Below, in pieces: positions 38,111-46,477 of a DNA stretch of 64,000 nt (positions within the stretch are counted from its first letter, which is position 1; each line of letters opens with the position of its first letter). This stretch comes from Rhodoblastus sphagnicola (GTDB lineage: Bacteria; Pseudomonadota; Alphaproteobacteria; Rhizobiales; Beijerinckiaceae). The notes under the pieces are model-generated. The model was not told where the DNA came from, did not search any database, and was given only the letters and a program-made list of their open reading frames with translations. The DNA is taken from the NCBI RefSeq assembly GCF_002937075.1, contig NZ_NHSJ01000087.1, positions 124,001 to 188,000 of the forward strand, written 5' to 3'. Made by a program: the position numbers and the translations under genes.

Positions 38111-39778
38111 TCACTCGGCAGGCGCGAGAGCGGCTTCGGGGGCGCTCGCCAGCTCAGGCGAGGCAATGGTCTTGTAGAAGTTGAAGGCCATGATCAGGGC
38201 GCCGATCAGGAACAGGCCGCCGCCCGCCGCGCGGATCACATAGAAGGGGAACATGGCTTCGACGGTTTCGATGAAGGAATATTCCAGGAAGCCGTTGGCG
38301 GTATAGGCGCGCCACATCAGACCCTGGAGAATGCCGGACACCCACATGGCCGTGATGTAGAGCACGATGCCGATGGTCGCGACCCAGAAGTGCCAGTTCA
38401 CCAGCTTCAGCGAGTAAAGCTTGCGGTTGAACACCCAGGGGATCAGGCAGTAGAGCGCGCCGAAGGAGACGAAGCCCACCCAGCCGAGAGCGCCGGAATG
38501 CACGTGGCCGATGGTCCAGTCGGTGTAATGCGACAGGGAGTTGACCACCTTGATCGACATCAGCGGACCTTCGAAGGTCGACATGCCGTAGAAGGCGATG
38601 GACACAACGAGCATGCGCAGCACGGGATCGGTGCGCAGCTTGTCCCAGGCGCCCGAGAGCGTCATCAGGCCGTTGATCATGCCGCCCCACGAGGGCATCC
38701 ACAGCATGATGGAGAAGGTCATGCCCAGCGTCTGCGTCCAGTCCGGCAGCGCCGTATAGTGGAGATGGTGCGGGCCGGCCCAGATGTACATGAAGATCAG
38801 GGCCCAGAAGTGGATGATCGACAGGCGGTAGGAATAGACCGGGCGTTCGGCGCGCTTGGGCACGAAATAATACATGATGGCGAGGAAGGCGGCGGTCAGG
38901 TAGAAGCCGACCGCATTATGGCCATACCACCACTGGAACATGGCGTCCTGCACGCCCGACCAGACGATGTAGGACTTCGGCGAGAAGATCGACACCGGAA
39001 TGGAGGCGTTGTTGCCGATGTGCAGCATGGCGATGGTGATGATGAACGCCAGCGTGAACCAGTTGGCGACGTAAATGTGGGGCTCCTTGCGCTTCCACAA
39101 CGTCACTAGGAACACCAGCAGATAGGCGACCCAGACGATGGCGAGCCAGAGGTCGGAATACCATTCCGGTTCGGCATATTCCTTGGACTGGGTGATGCCC
39201 AGCAGGTAGCCGGTGCCGGCGATGACGATGAACAGGTTGTAGCCGAGGACGACGAACCAGGGCGCGATCTCGCCGGCGAGACGGGCGCGGCAGGTGCGCT
39301 GCACGACGTAGAACGAGGTCGCCAGCAGGACGTTGCCGCCGAAGGCGAAGATCACCGCTGAGGTGTGCAGCGGGCGCAAGCGACCGAAATTCAGCCAGGG
39401 CAGACCCATCGACAGATCGGGGAAAGCCAGCTCCAGGGCGATGATCAGACCGACGAGGAACCCGGCTATGCCCCAGAACACCGCGGCGATCGAGGTGAAC
39501 TTGATCGGGCCGTAGTTGTAGTTCGGCTTGCCGTTGATTTCCTGCGGGATGACGGCGGGGCGGTTCTTGTAACGCTTGATGGTGGCGAAGGCGCCGCCAA
39601 ATCCAGCCAGGGCGAAAACGATCATGTGGAACGCATAGGGGGCGGTATAGGCCTTCGATGCGATGTAGAGCGCGCCGACCGCGCCCACGAGCGAAACGAC
39701 GATCATCGTAATTTCGCCAAAGGAGATGGACTTGCCGCCAGATGGCGGCGCTGTGGTGAATGTTTCTGCTTGCGCCAT
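38111..39778 (-). CDS. ccoN: cbb3 cytochrome c oxidase catalytic subunit I
   Basis: A 555-residue heme-copper oxidase subunit with about 14 helices. Heme and copper ligand histidines occur in [41 protein letters not shown] and [17 protein letters not shown]. The Tyr of [11 protein letters not shown] is consistent with C-type oxidases. It reduces oxygen to water at low oxygen levels and pumps protons. It heads ccoNOQP with a FixK box about 89 bp upstream. Confidence 0.97.
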   Translation of the reverse strand: MAQAETFTTAPPSGGKSISFGEITMIVVSLVGAVGALYIASKAYTAPYAFHMIVFALAGFGGAFATIKRYKNRPAVIPQEINGKPNYNYGPIKFTSIAAVFWGIAGFLVGLIIALELAFPDLSMGLPWLNFGRLRPLHTSAVIFAFGGNVLLATSFYVVQRTCRARLAGEIAPWFVVLGYNLFIVIAGTGYLLGITQSKEYAEPEWYSDLWLAIVWVAYLLVFLVTLWKRKEPHIYVANWFTLAFIITIAMLHIGNNASIPVSIFSPKSYIVWSGVQDAMFQWWYGHNAVGFYLTAAFLAIMYYFVPKRAERPVYSYRLSIIHFWALIFMYIWAGPHHLHYTALPDWTQTLGMTFSIMLWMPSWGGMINGLMTLSGAWDKLRTDPVLRMLVVSIAFYGMSTFEGPLMSIKVVNSLSHYTDWTIGHVHSGALGWVGFVSFGALYCLIPWVFNRKLYSLKLVNWHFWVATIGIVLYITAMWVSGILQGLMWRAYTANGFLEYSFIETVEAMFPFYVIRAAGGGLFLIGALIMAFNFYKTIASPELASAPEAALAPAE

Positions 39779-39866
39779 GTTTTCGCCCCAATGAAATCAA
39801 TCTGGCGCCACAGAGCCTACCAGATCGCCATCGGGCGGACCATTGCCCGCCCCCACAACGCGTTCA

Positions 39867-39880
39867 TTGACGCAAGTCAA
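39867..39880 (-). promoter_or_regulatory. FixK/FNR-type box upstream of ccoNOQP
   Basis: TTGACGCAAGTCAA is a TTGA-N6-TCAA palindrome, the classical FixK/FnrL site, about 89 bp before the ccoN start. It indicates induction at low oxygen. Confidence 0.85.
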
Positions 39881-40079
39881 ATGCCGCGCTCCGGGGCCTC
39901 CCATAGCGCCAAAACCCGGCCATGGCGAGAGCGGTGGAGGAACTTTGTCAAATAACTGCGACACTTTGACGCGCCGACTTTCGCCCAATAGCGCGAGGCT
40001 CCCGCTGAAAATGGAACAAAGGCAACTTGAGACTTTGGACTAAAGGACAAGGTTTTCCGGGCGTCACCGCTAGATTCCC

Positions 40080-40335
40080 TTGCGCGAAAACAAGCCGCTC
40101 GCCATTTCGCCCGGCTACAGCGTGGATTTATACAAGCGCGCGACCTTCGGGCTGTCGGCGGCGCTTGACCCTGTCCGGCGAGGCGATCCTGATGGTCCTG
40201 CTCGGCGGCATGGCGACGATGACCGGCCCCGTGGTCGGCGCGATTTCTGTCGGCGCGATCCCTGAGGCGTTGAACCGGATCGGCGGGCCGGATTTTGCGC
40301 AATGGATGACCGCGAGGCTGAGGCGGACGCTTTAA
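40080..40335 (+). pseudogene. Remnant of a branched-chain amino acid ABC permease (LivM)
   Basis: Two fragments in different frames read like the C-terminal third of LivM. From 40080: RENKPLAISPGYSVDLYKRA, then FGLSAAL (compare the family's RENEPRAISLGY). From about 40170 in the next frame: LSGEAILMVLLGGMATMTG, PVVGAI, up to a stop at 40335. The 25 or so residues between are missing. No start, no partners (livFGHK) and a frameshift with deletion mark it as dead. The rest of the 39779-40413 gap holds the ccoN promoter region. Confidence 0.75.
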
Positions 40336-40413
40336 AGCGAAGGGGATCGCGCCGACAAAGAACGCCTCGAAGCGCCGGGAAGCCGAGCCGCCCCTGCGAG
40401 GCCTTTGCTTCGC

Positions 40414-40848
40414 TCAGGCTTGAGTCGCACGCTCGCTCAGCTGTGCAATCGTGTTCCGCAATGCGTCTCTTTGCGCGATGAGAATTGAATATTCAGGACG
40501 ATCTGGCGACGACGCCTTGATGGCTTCGTCATAATGAACAAGCACTCGCTGTTCGCCATCGACCAGACTCGGGATGATTTTCTCGTCAAGCTCTGTAAAC
40601 AGCGACGTGACCTTCATCACCACACGGTCAAAAGTTCCCATGAGTGATCCATCCTCATCAACCGGCGCGCCAAGGCGCTGGAGTTGCAGCGCAATGGCGC
40701 CGACGCCCTGTTCGTGCAGAGCGATCAGTTCTGAAAAAAGCGGCGCCAGCCCTTTGCCATGAGCATCCTTCAATCCCTCTTCATAGCCGCTGCGCGCATC
40801 GATCAAACTGGTATGAAGGCTTGTCAGCTTGCCAACGAGATCGTCCAT
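40414..40848 (-). CDS. DUF2383/PA2169-type four-helix protein
   Basis: A 144-residue, almost wholly helical protein without signal or membrane segment. It starts DDLVGKLTSLHTSLIDARSGYE and has the HEQGVGAIALQLQRLG and DGSLMGTFDRVVMKV segments seen in PA2169/DUF2383 ferritin-like four-helix bundles. Function is unknown; relatives are often stress-related. GGGAG lies before the ATG. Single gene, flanked by a livM remnant and a gap of about 190 bp. Confidence 0.8.
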   Translation of the reverse strand: MDDLVGKLTSLHTSLIDARSGYEEGLKDAHGKGLAPLFSELIALHEQGVGAIALQLQRLGAPVDEDGSLMGTFDRVVMKVTSLFTELDEKIIPSLVDGEQRVLVHYDEAIKASSPDRPEYSILIAQRDALRNTIAQLSERATQA

Positions 40849-41040
40849 GATGCGCTCCCAAACAAGATTGAAGCGTCTGTAAACCAGACGCCCATGCCTG
40901 CCGGGCTCAACAAGCCACGCCGCTTTTTGTTCCTTGCTGGCGACCTTCCGCCTCTTGAGCCAACGCCGAGACGGCGCCCCGGAGCCTCCCCAGGATGAGG
41001 GCTAATGGTTTGATTGGGATGACGGACTCGATCCGGCGCC

Positions 41041-41889
41041 TTAAACCCGCCGCACCGCCGTCACCTCGGAAAAATTCTTCGAGCGGATGCGGTCGCGCGC
41101 GGTTTGCAGCGGCTCGGTCATCACCGTCATGGAATACGCGGTGGCGTGGATGATGGTCTGCTCGCTGGCCATGATGGCGACATGGCCGCGCCAGAAAATC
41201 AGGTCGCCGCGCCGCAGGTTGCGCATGCGGTCGTCCACGTCGGCGTGGCGGCCGAGCATGGTTTCCATCAGGTCCGTGTCGCGCGGCGCCGCCACGCCGA
41301 TGGCGTTGAGCGTCACTTGCACGAGGCCGGAACAGTCGATGCCCATGTCAGTCTTGCCGCCCCACAGATAGGGCGTGTGCAAGAACATTTCCGCCAGTCC
41401 GACGAAATCGCTCGCCGGCCGCGTGTTCGGCGCGATGTGCCGGCTGAACACATGGCCGCCGTCCTGGAGCTGCGAGAACTCCGAAGTGGCGGAGACGACA
41501 TGGACTTCGGCGCCGAACGGCAGCGCGTCGATCGGCGCCGATTTCATGTCGGGCTGGGAATAGACGATCGTGTGGCGCGTGCGCACGCGATAATTGGGCT
41601 TGACCGTGTTTTCCGACAGCGCGGTCTCGTCGATATAGCCGACATAGCGGTCGCGATCGAGTTGTCCCCAGCACCAGCCGTTCTTCTGCTCATAGACGAT
41701 CAGCGTTTCGCCAAACAGCGCCTGCGTGTCGGTCGGGGCGTTCTCGTCGGGCGCGCGCTTCACGTCGACAAAGGAGCGGGTCACCTGCATGCGTTTGCCC
41801 GGCGCATAGGCGTCCGCCTGAACCATGTCCTTGAGGTGTTCGGCGGCCAGATCCGGCCGCGCGGGCGTCAATCGCGTATCATAAGTCAA
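41041..41889 (-). CDS. NlpC/P60 family peptidoglycan hydrolase with SH3 domains
   Basis: A 282-residue protein without a visible signal peptide. The first 150 residues hold bacterial SH3-like repeats (YEQKNGWCWGQLDRDRYVGY). The catalytic NlpC/P60 domain has the nucleophile Cys in GIDCSGLVQ, the His in WRGHVAIMAS and the later polar partner near IIHATA. Such enzymes cut gamma-D-Glu-diaminopimelate bonds in peptides of the cell wall. It follows the M17 aminopeptidase by 39 bp on the same strand, so the pair may recycle cell-wall peptides. Confidence 0.88.
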   Translation of the reverse strand: MTYDTRLTPARPDLAAEHLKDMVQADAYAPGKRMQVTRSFVDVKRAPDENAPTDTQALFGETLIVYEQKNGWCWGQLDRDRYVGYIDETALSENTVKPNYRVRTRHTIVYSQPDMKSAPIDALPFGAEVHVVSATSEFSQLQDGGHVFSRHIAPNTRPASDFVGLAEMFLHTPYLWGGKTDMGIDCSGLVQVTLNAIGVAAPRDTDLMETMLGRHADVDDRMRNLRRGDLIFWRGHVAIMASEQTIIHATAYSMTVMTEPLQTARDRIRSKNFSEVTAVRRV

Positions 41890-41928
41890 TTTCTTGCTCT
41901 TCTGTTTCCCCGTTTTAACGCGCCGGCG

Positions 41929-43335
41929 TTACGAAATCTTCGCCACCCCGAATTTTTCTCGCGCGAGCGCATGGATGAGGCGCGCGGCCTGCGCCTCGCC
42001 GCCATCGGGCCGGCCGGGACGCGCCAAGGGAACCCAAGCGTAAATGTCGAAATGCGCCCAGCAACGGCCGGGGCTGACAAAACGCTTGAGAAACAGAGCC
42101 GCCATGATCGAGCCGGCCATGCCGCCAGCCGGCGCGTTGGTGAGATCGGCGATCTTGCTGTCGAGTTTCGGCTCATAGGCTTTCCACAGCGGCAGGCGCC
42201 AGACCGGATCGTTGCAGGCGAGGCCGTGGCGCGCGATGCTTTCCGCCAGCCCCTCGTCCTCGGTGTAGAATGGCGGCAGATCCGGGCCGAGCGCGACCCG
42301 CGCCGCCCCGGTCAGCGTGGCGAAATCGATGAGAAGGTCCGGCTTTTCCTCGTCGGCCAGCGCCAGCGCGTCGGCGAGAATCAGCCGCCCCTCGGCGTCG
42401 GTGTTGCCGATCTCGACCGTCAAACCCTTGCGGCTGCGATAGACGTCGCCGGGCCGGAACGCTTCGCCGGATACGGAATTCTCGACGATGGGGAGCAGCA
42501 GGCGCAAGCTGAGGTCGAGATTCCCCGCCATGATCATGGCGCTCGCGGCCAAAGCCGCCGCCGCCCCGCCCATGTCCTTCTTCATCAGGCCCATGGCGCT
42601 TTCGGGCTTGATGTCGAGCCCGCCGGAATCGAAGCACACGCCCTTGCCGACCAGCGCGAGTTTCTTTTCGCGCTCCGGCTTCCAGCGCAGTTCGACCAGG
42701 CGCGGCGCGCGCGGAGACCCCTTGCCGACGGCGTGGATCAGCGGGCATTCGCGTTCAAGCGCCTCGCCCCGGATCACGCGGACTTCGGCGCCGAATTTTT
42801 GCGCGACGGCGCGCGCGAAAAACTCCAGTTCGTCGGGGCCGAGATCGTTGGCCGGCGTGTTGACGAGATCGCGGGCGAGCGCGACGGCGGAAGCGATGGT
42901 CTCGACCTCGTCGCGGGCGATTCCCTGCGGCGCGACCAGACGCGGCCCGGGTTTGCCGGGTTTGTAGCGGGTGAAACGATAGGCCCCGAGCAGGAAGGCC
43001 AGGCTTGCGAGCGTTGGGTTTTCGGGAGACTCGACCAGGCGGTAGACGCCCTCGGGAAGGCCGGCCAGCGCGCCGAGTTGGAACGGATCGGCGCCGGGAT
43101 CGGCGTCCAGACAGAACAGCACGGCGCTGGCGCCACTCTCCTGAACAAAGCTCAGATGCCGCCCCGCGCGCGGCTCAAAACCGCTCGCTCTGGCCAGCGC
43201 CAAGGCCTCCGGGGGGAAGACGTGGGCCTGGGTTTCCCCGGCCAGCGCCGCCTTGATCGCGGCGGCGGGCGCGATCCAAACGGGCGTGGCGGTCTCGCTG
43301 GGATCGGCGAATTTCACTTCGGGCAGTTCGAACAT
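41929..43335 (-). CDS. M17 family leucyl aminopeptidase
   Basis: A 468-residue metallopeptidase. The catalytic C-terminal half carries GKGVCFDSGGLDIKP, MKKDMGGAA, the signature NTDAEGRL and the LIDFATLTGAARVALG segment. The N-terminal domain is divergent, as in PepB-type and YP-type homologues. It removes N-terminal residues from peptides in the cytoplasm using two metal ions. GGAAAACG precedes the ATG. The gene is divergent from tadD across a repeat-bearing gap. Confidence 0.92.
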   Translation of the reverse strand: MFELPEVKFADPSETATPVWIAPAAAIKAALAGETQAHVFPPEALALARASGFEPRAGRHLSFVQESGASAVLFCLDADPGADPFQLGALAGLPEGVYRLVESPENPTLASLAFLLGAYRFTRYKPGKPGPRLVAPQGIARDEVETIASAVALARDLVNTPANDLGPDELEFFARAVAQKFGAEVRVIRGEALERECPLIHAVGKGSPRAPRLVELRWKPEREKKLALVGKGVCFDSGGLDIKPESAMGLMKKDMGGAAAALAASAMIMAGNLDLSLRLLLPIVENSVSGEAFRPGDVYRSRKGLTVEIGNTDAEGRLILADALALADEEKPDLLIDFATLTGAARVALGPDLPPFYTEDEGLAESIARHGLACNDPVWRLPLWKAYEPKLDSKIADLTNAPAGGMAGSIMAALFLKRFVSPGRCWAHFDIYAWVPLARPGRPDGGEAQAARLIHALAREKFGVAKIS

Positions 43336-43351
43336 GCGTCGTTTTCCATAA

Positions 43352-43459
43352 GGCGGCGAAAGACGCCCGTCTTTTGACGGGCTATGGGGCGGCGAAAGCG
43401 CCCATCTTCTGATGAGATATGCGGGCGGCGAAAGCGCCCCTCCTTCGACGGGCTTTGGC
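43352..43459. repeat. Three imperfect 36-bp tandem repeats
   Basis: Units start at 43352, 43388 and 43424, each opening GGCGGCGAAAG followed by CGCCC, a short TC-rich part and GACGGGCT or similar. A partial fourth unit begins at 43460. They fill the gap between the aminopeptidase and tadD starts. Confidence 0.85.
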
Positions 43460-43474
43460 GGGCGGAGGCGGACA

Positions 43475-43489
43475 TTAACGCTCCATTAG
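43475..43489 (+). promoter_or_regulatory. CtrA-like site upstream of tadD
   Basis: TTAACGCTCCATTAG fits TTAA-N7-TTAA in seven of eight defined bases, and GTTAAC follows at 43491. It lies about 50-65 bp before the tadD GTG. CtrA controls pilus genes in Caulobacter, which makes this plausible but unproven. Confidence 0.4.
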
Positions 43490-43539
43490 GGTTAACGAAT
43501 TATTCGTTACGTGAGTAGTCGAAATTCAGAGGATAAGCC

Positions 43540-44364
43540 GTGTCAAACCGATACAAGCCGCGTTTTCTCGCCGGCGTCGCGCTTTGCGCTCTGATCGGTC
43601 TTGGCGGTTGCAATAGCGTGAGCATGGACGACGTGACCGGATCGATCGGCGTCCCCTCCGCGCCCGCGTCCAATTCGCCGGAAGATCTGCGCCGCTTTTC
43701 GGAGCGCCTGCGCGAACGCTATGAGGCGCACCCCGACGACAAGAAGATCGCCATGGCCTATGCGCGCTCGCTGCGCGCCCGCGAACTGACCGATCAGGCG
43801 GCGGCGGTGCTGCAAAATGTCGCCATCAAGAACCCGCGCGACCGCGACGTGCTCGCCGCCTATGGCAAGGCGCTCGCCGACGCCGGGCGGTTGCAGGAAG
43901 CCAGGAACACGCTGGAAAACGCCGATTCGCCCGACGATCCCAACTGGTCCGTGGTTTCGACGCGCGGCTCGATCGCCGACCAGATGGGCGAGCACGAGCA
44001 GGCCCAGGCGCTGTACGAGACGGCGCTGAAAATCGCGCCGGGCGAACCGTCGGTCCTGTCCAACCTCGGCCTGTCCTACGCGCTGTCGCACGATCTGCGT
44101 CACGCCGAGCAGGTTTTGCGCGAGGCCGCCGCCAGCCCGCGCGCCGACATGCGCGTGCGCCAGAACCTCGCCCTTGTGCTGGCGTTGCAAGGCAAGTTCG
44201 CGGAAGCCGAGCAGGTCTCGCAGCGCGATCTCTCGCCCCAGCAGGCGCGCGACAATGTCGCCTCGATCCGCCAGATGATTTCGCAAAACAACGGCTGGCG
44301 CGACATCCAGGCCGCCGCGACGCGCGGAAAAGCCCAACGCGTCGGCCTCGACGAGACGCGATAA
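43540..44364 (+). CDS. tadD: Tad pilus assembly TPR lipoprotein TadD
   Basis: A 274-residue lipoprotein: signal helix ALCALIGLGGC with the lipobox LGGC at about residue 24, a Ser/Pro linker, then several tetratricopeptide repeats (KIAMAYARSLRARE, DVLAAYGKALADAGRLQEA, ALYETALKIAPGEPSVLSNLG). TadD-type lipoproteins help the secretin CpaC/RcpA assemble. The start is GTG 43540 with AGAGGA upstream. It faces tadC tail to tail across a terminator. Confidence 0.85.
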   Translation: MSNRYKPRFLAGVALCALIGLGGCNSVSMDDVTGSIGVPSAPASNSPEDLRRFSERLRERYEAHPDDKKIAMAYARSLRARELTDQAAAVLQNVAIKNPRDRDVLAAYGKALADAGRLQEARNTLENADSPDDPNWSVVSTRGSIADQMGEHEQAQALYETALKIAPGEPSVLSNLGLSYALSHDLRHAEQVLREAAASPRADMRVRQNLALVLALQGKFAEAEQVSQRDLSPQQARDNVASIRQMISQNNGWRDIQAAATRGKAQRVGLDETR

Positions 44365-44389
44365 GCGAACCTGTTTCCAAAGAAAACAA

Positions 44390-44427
44390 GGCGCCGAAGC
44401 TCCCCGCTTCCGGCGCCTTTTCATTTT
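44390..44427 (+). terminator. Rho-independent terminator after tadD
   Basis: A stem GGCGCCGAAGC/GCTTCCGGCGCC with loop TCCCC is followed by TTTTCATTTT. It ends the plus-strand tadD transcript just before the end of the convergent tadC. Confidence 0.88.
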
Positions 44428-44442
44428 GAGGCGGCGCGCTTT

Positions 44443-45423
44443 TTACTGCGCGCCGGTGACCTGCATGACGGCGGGCGTCATGATCACCGCGAACAGAACC
44501 GGCAGGAAGCACAGGATCATCGGCACGGTGAGCTTGGGCGGCAGCGAGGCCGCCTTCTTCTCGGCCTCCATCATACGGTTGTCGCGCGATTCCTGCGACA
44601 CGGTGCGCAAAGCCGAACCGAGCGGCGTGCCGTATTTTTCCGCCTGCACCAGCGATGTCACGACGTTCTTGACGTCGTCGAGGCCGGTGCGCTGATAGAA
44701 ATTGTCATAGGCCGTGCGCCGGTCGGGCAGATAGGACAGTTCCGCCGTCGTCAGGGTGAATTCCTCGGCCAGCGCAATGGAGCGCACGCCGATCTCCTGG
44801 CTGACGCGGCGGAATCCATGTTCGATCGACATGCCGGATTCGACGCAGATCAACAGCAGGTCGAGCGCGTCGGGAAAGGCGCGGCGCATGTCGAACTGGC
44901 GCTTGGTGATCGCGTTGCTCAGATAGATTTCCGGCCCCTTCAGGCCGACATAAAGCAGCCCGACCACCACCGCGACCTTCTGCAGGAAGCCCATCTCCAG
45001 GTGCAGCACCACGAAGGCGTAGAGCGACCCGACCAGCGCCAGTCCGATCGGCGTCACCAGGCGAAAGAACAGGAAGCCGATCTCGGCCTGCGGGCCGCGA
45101 AAGCCCGCCTTGGCGAGCTTGGTCTTGGCCTCCTCGGTCGCCAGCCATTTCGACAGGCTGAAGCGATCGACCACGTCCTTCATGTAGGTCCTGGACGAAT
45201 GGCGAAGACCCAGCTTGGCGCCGCCCTTGGCCATCATCTTCTCGCGTTCGCGCGCGCGCAGGCGCTCGCGCTCGACCGCCACGGACTTCAGGCGCTCGTC
45301 GAGATTGTCGCCTTCGAGATAGGGCATGGCGATCACCAGCAGACTGGCCACCGTGATGACGCCGATGAACAGCGCCACGATCGAGCGGGGATCGGCAAGT
45401 TTTTCGAAGAGAAGCGCGAGCAT
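44443..45423 (-). CDS. tadC: Tad pilus inner-membrane platform protein TadC
   Basis: A 326-residue protein with a type II secretion F domain (RRAFPDALDLLLICVESGMS, then GTPLGSALRTVSQESR) and several membrane helices at both ends. It forms the inner-membrane platform with TadB for Flp pilus extension. Last gene of the minus-strand cpaB-tadC unit. Confidence 0.93.
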   Translation of the reverse strand: MLALLFEKLADPRSIVALFIGVITVASLLVIAMPYLEGDNLDERLKSVAVERERLRAREREKMMAKGGAKLGLRHSSRTYMKDVVDRFSLSKWLATEEAKTKLAKAGFRGPQAEIGFLFFRLVTPIGLALVGSLYAFVVLHLEMGFLQKVAVVVGLLYVGLKGPEIYLSNAITKRQFDMRRAFPDALDLLLICVESGMSIEHGFRRVSQEIGVRSIALAEEFTLTTAELSYLPDRRTAYDNFYQRTGLDDVKNVVTSLVQAEKYGTPLGSALRTVSQESRDNRMMEAEKKAASLPPKLTVPMILCFLPVLFAVIMTPAVMQVTGAQ

Positions 45424-45444
45424 GGCGGTCCCGGTTCAGAGCCT

Positions 45445-45485
45445 ATTCCCGAAAAATATGTGCGGCATTCGGACGGAATATGCGG
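45445..45485. repeat. Dispersed palindromic repeat, core module between tadB and tadC
   Basis: TATTCCCGAAAA, TGTGCGG, TTCGG and GGAATATGCG occur in the same order as in the reverse complement of 59382-59429, with only small changes. One arm has decayed. It sits in the 67-bp gap between tadB and tadC. Confidence 0.7.
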
Positions 45486-45490
45486 AAAGA

Positions 45491-46465
45491 CTAGATATCG
45501 AAGCTGATCATCTTGTTCATGACGAAGCTGCCGAACGCCATGGAGCAGAAGCACGCGAACAGGACGACCCGCCCGGTTTCCTTGAGCCAGAGCTGCTCGA
45601 TATAGGCCGGGCTGGTGATGTAGACCAGCAGGGCGACGGCGATCGGCAGCGAGGCGATGATATAGGCCGAGGCGCGCGCTTCCGAGGACATGGCCCTGAC
45701 CTTGTCGGCCATCTTCTTGCGCTCGCGCAACACCTTCGACAGATTGCTCAGGGCTTCGCCGAGATTGCCGCCCGCCTTCTGCTGGATGGTGATGACGATG
45801 GCGAAGAAATTGGCTTCCGCCGTCGGGATGCGCTCGGGCATGCGTTCGACCGCTTCCGCCACCGACATGCCCAGGGTCTGCGCCTCGACGATCTGCCGGA
45901 ATTCGCCGCGAACCGGTTCGGCCGCCTCCGAAGCGATGATGCGCAGGCAGTCGCCCAGCGGCAGGCCCGCCCTGACGCCGCGGATGATCACGTCGACCGC
46001 GCTGGGAAATTCGAGCGTGAATTTCTTCAGCCGGCGCTTGGTCATGAAGGACAGCCACATGCTGGGCAGGCCGAGGGCGCCGATGACCAGGCCGGCGCCG
46101 CCGAAGATCGGATTGCCGCTGAGCACGAAGATCATCAGCGCGGTGATGCCGCCGGCGATGCCGGAGGCGATCAGGTAGCCCTGCTTCGACATCGACAGGC
46201 CCGCCTGCGCGATGCGGACTTCCAGCGAACGCCGCTTCTTCTTGACGTTGCGCTGCTCGAGTTCCTTCAGGCTGTCCGCCACCTGTTTGCGGCGCGCCAC
46301 GGAATCGACCTGCCGTTCGCCGCGCGAGACCGGCGCCCTGTTCAGCAATTGCTCCTGGCGCTTCTCGCCCCGGACATCGCCGTTGAGAAAGGGAAAGATC
46401 AGGAAGGCCGCGCCCGAGGCCGCGGCCAGCGCCAGCAAAACGATGAGGAGCGATCGGAAATCCAA
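45491..46465 (-). CDS. tadB: Tad pilus inner-membrane platform protein TadB
   Basis: A 324-residue protein with an N-terminal helix, a charged linker, and a type II secretion F domain (FPSAVDVIIRGVRAGLPLGDCL, MPERIPTAEANFFAIVITIQQ). Helices lie near residues 100-145 and at the C-terminus. It is the TadC partner. It starts 12 bp after the cpaF stop. Confidence 0.94.
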   Translation of the reverse strand: MDFRSLLIVLLALAAASGAAFLIFPFLNGDVRGEKRQEQLLNRAPVSRGERQVDSVARRKQVADSLKELEQRNVKKKRRSLEVRIAQAGLSMSKQGYLIASGIAGGITALMIFVLSGNPIFGGAGLVIGALGLPSMWLSFMTKRRLKKFTLEFPSAVDVIIRGVRAGLPLGDCLRIIASEAAEPVRGEFRQIVEAQTLGMSVAEAVERMPERIPTAEANFFAIVITIQQKAGGNLGEALSNLSKVLRERKKMADKVRAMSSEARASAYIIASLPIAVALLVYITSPAYIEQLWLKETGRVVLFACFCSMAFGSFVMNKMISFDI

Positions 46466-46477
46466 GGCCTGTGGCTC

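Noticed and set aside
43352-43459. CRISPR-like array from the regular 36-bp period
   Set aside because: The units are contiguous imperfect tandem repeats with no unique spacers and no cas genes nearby.
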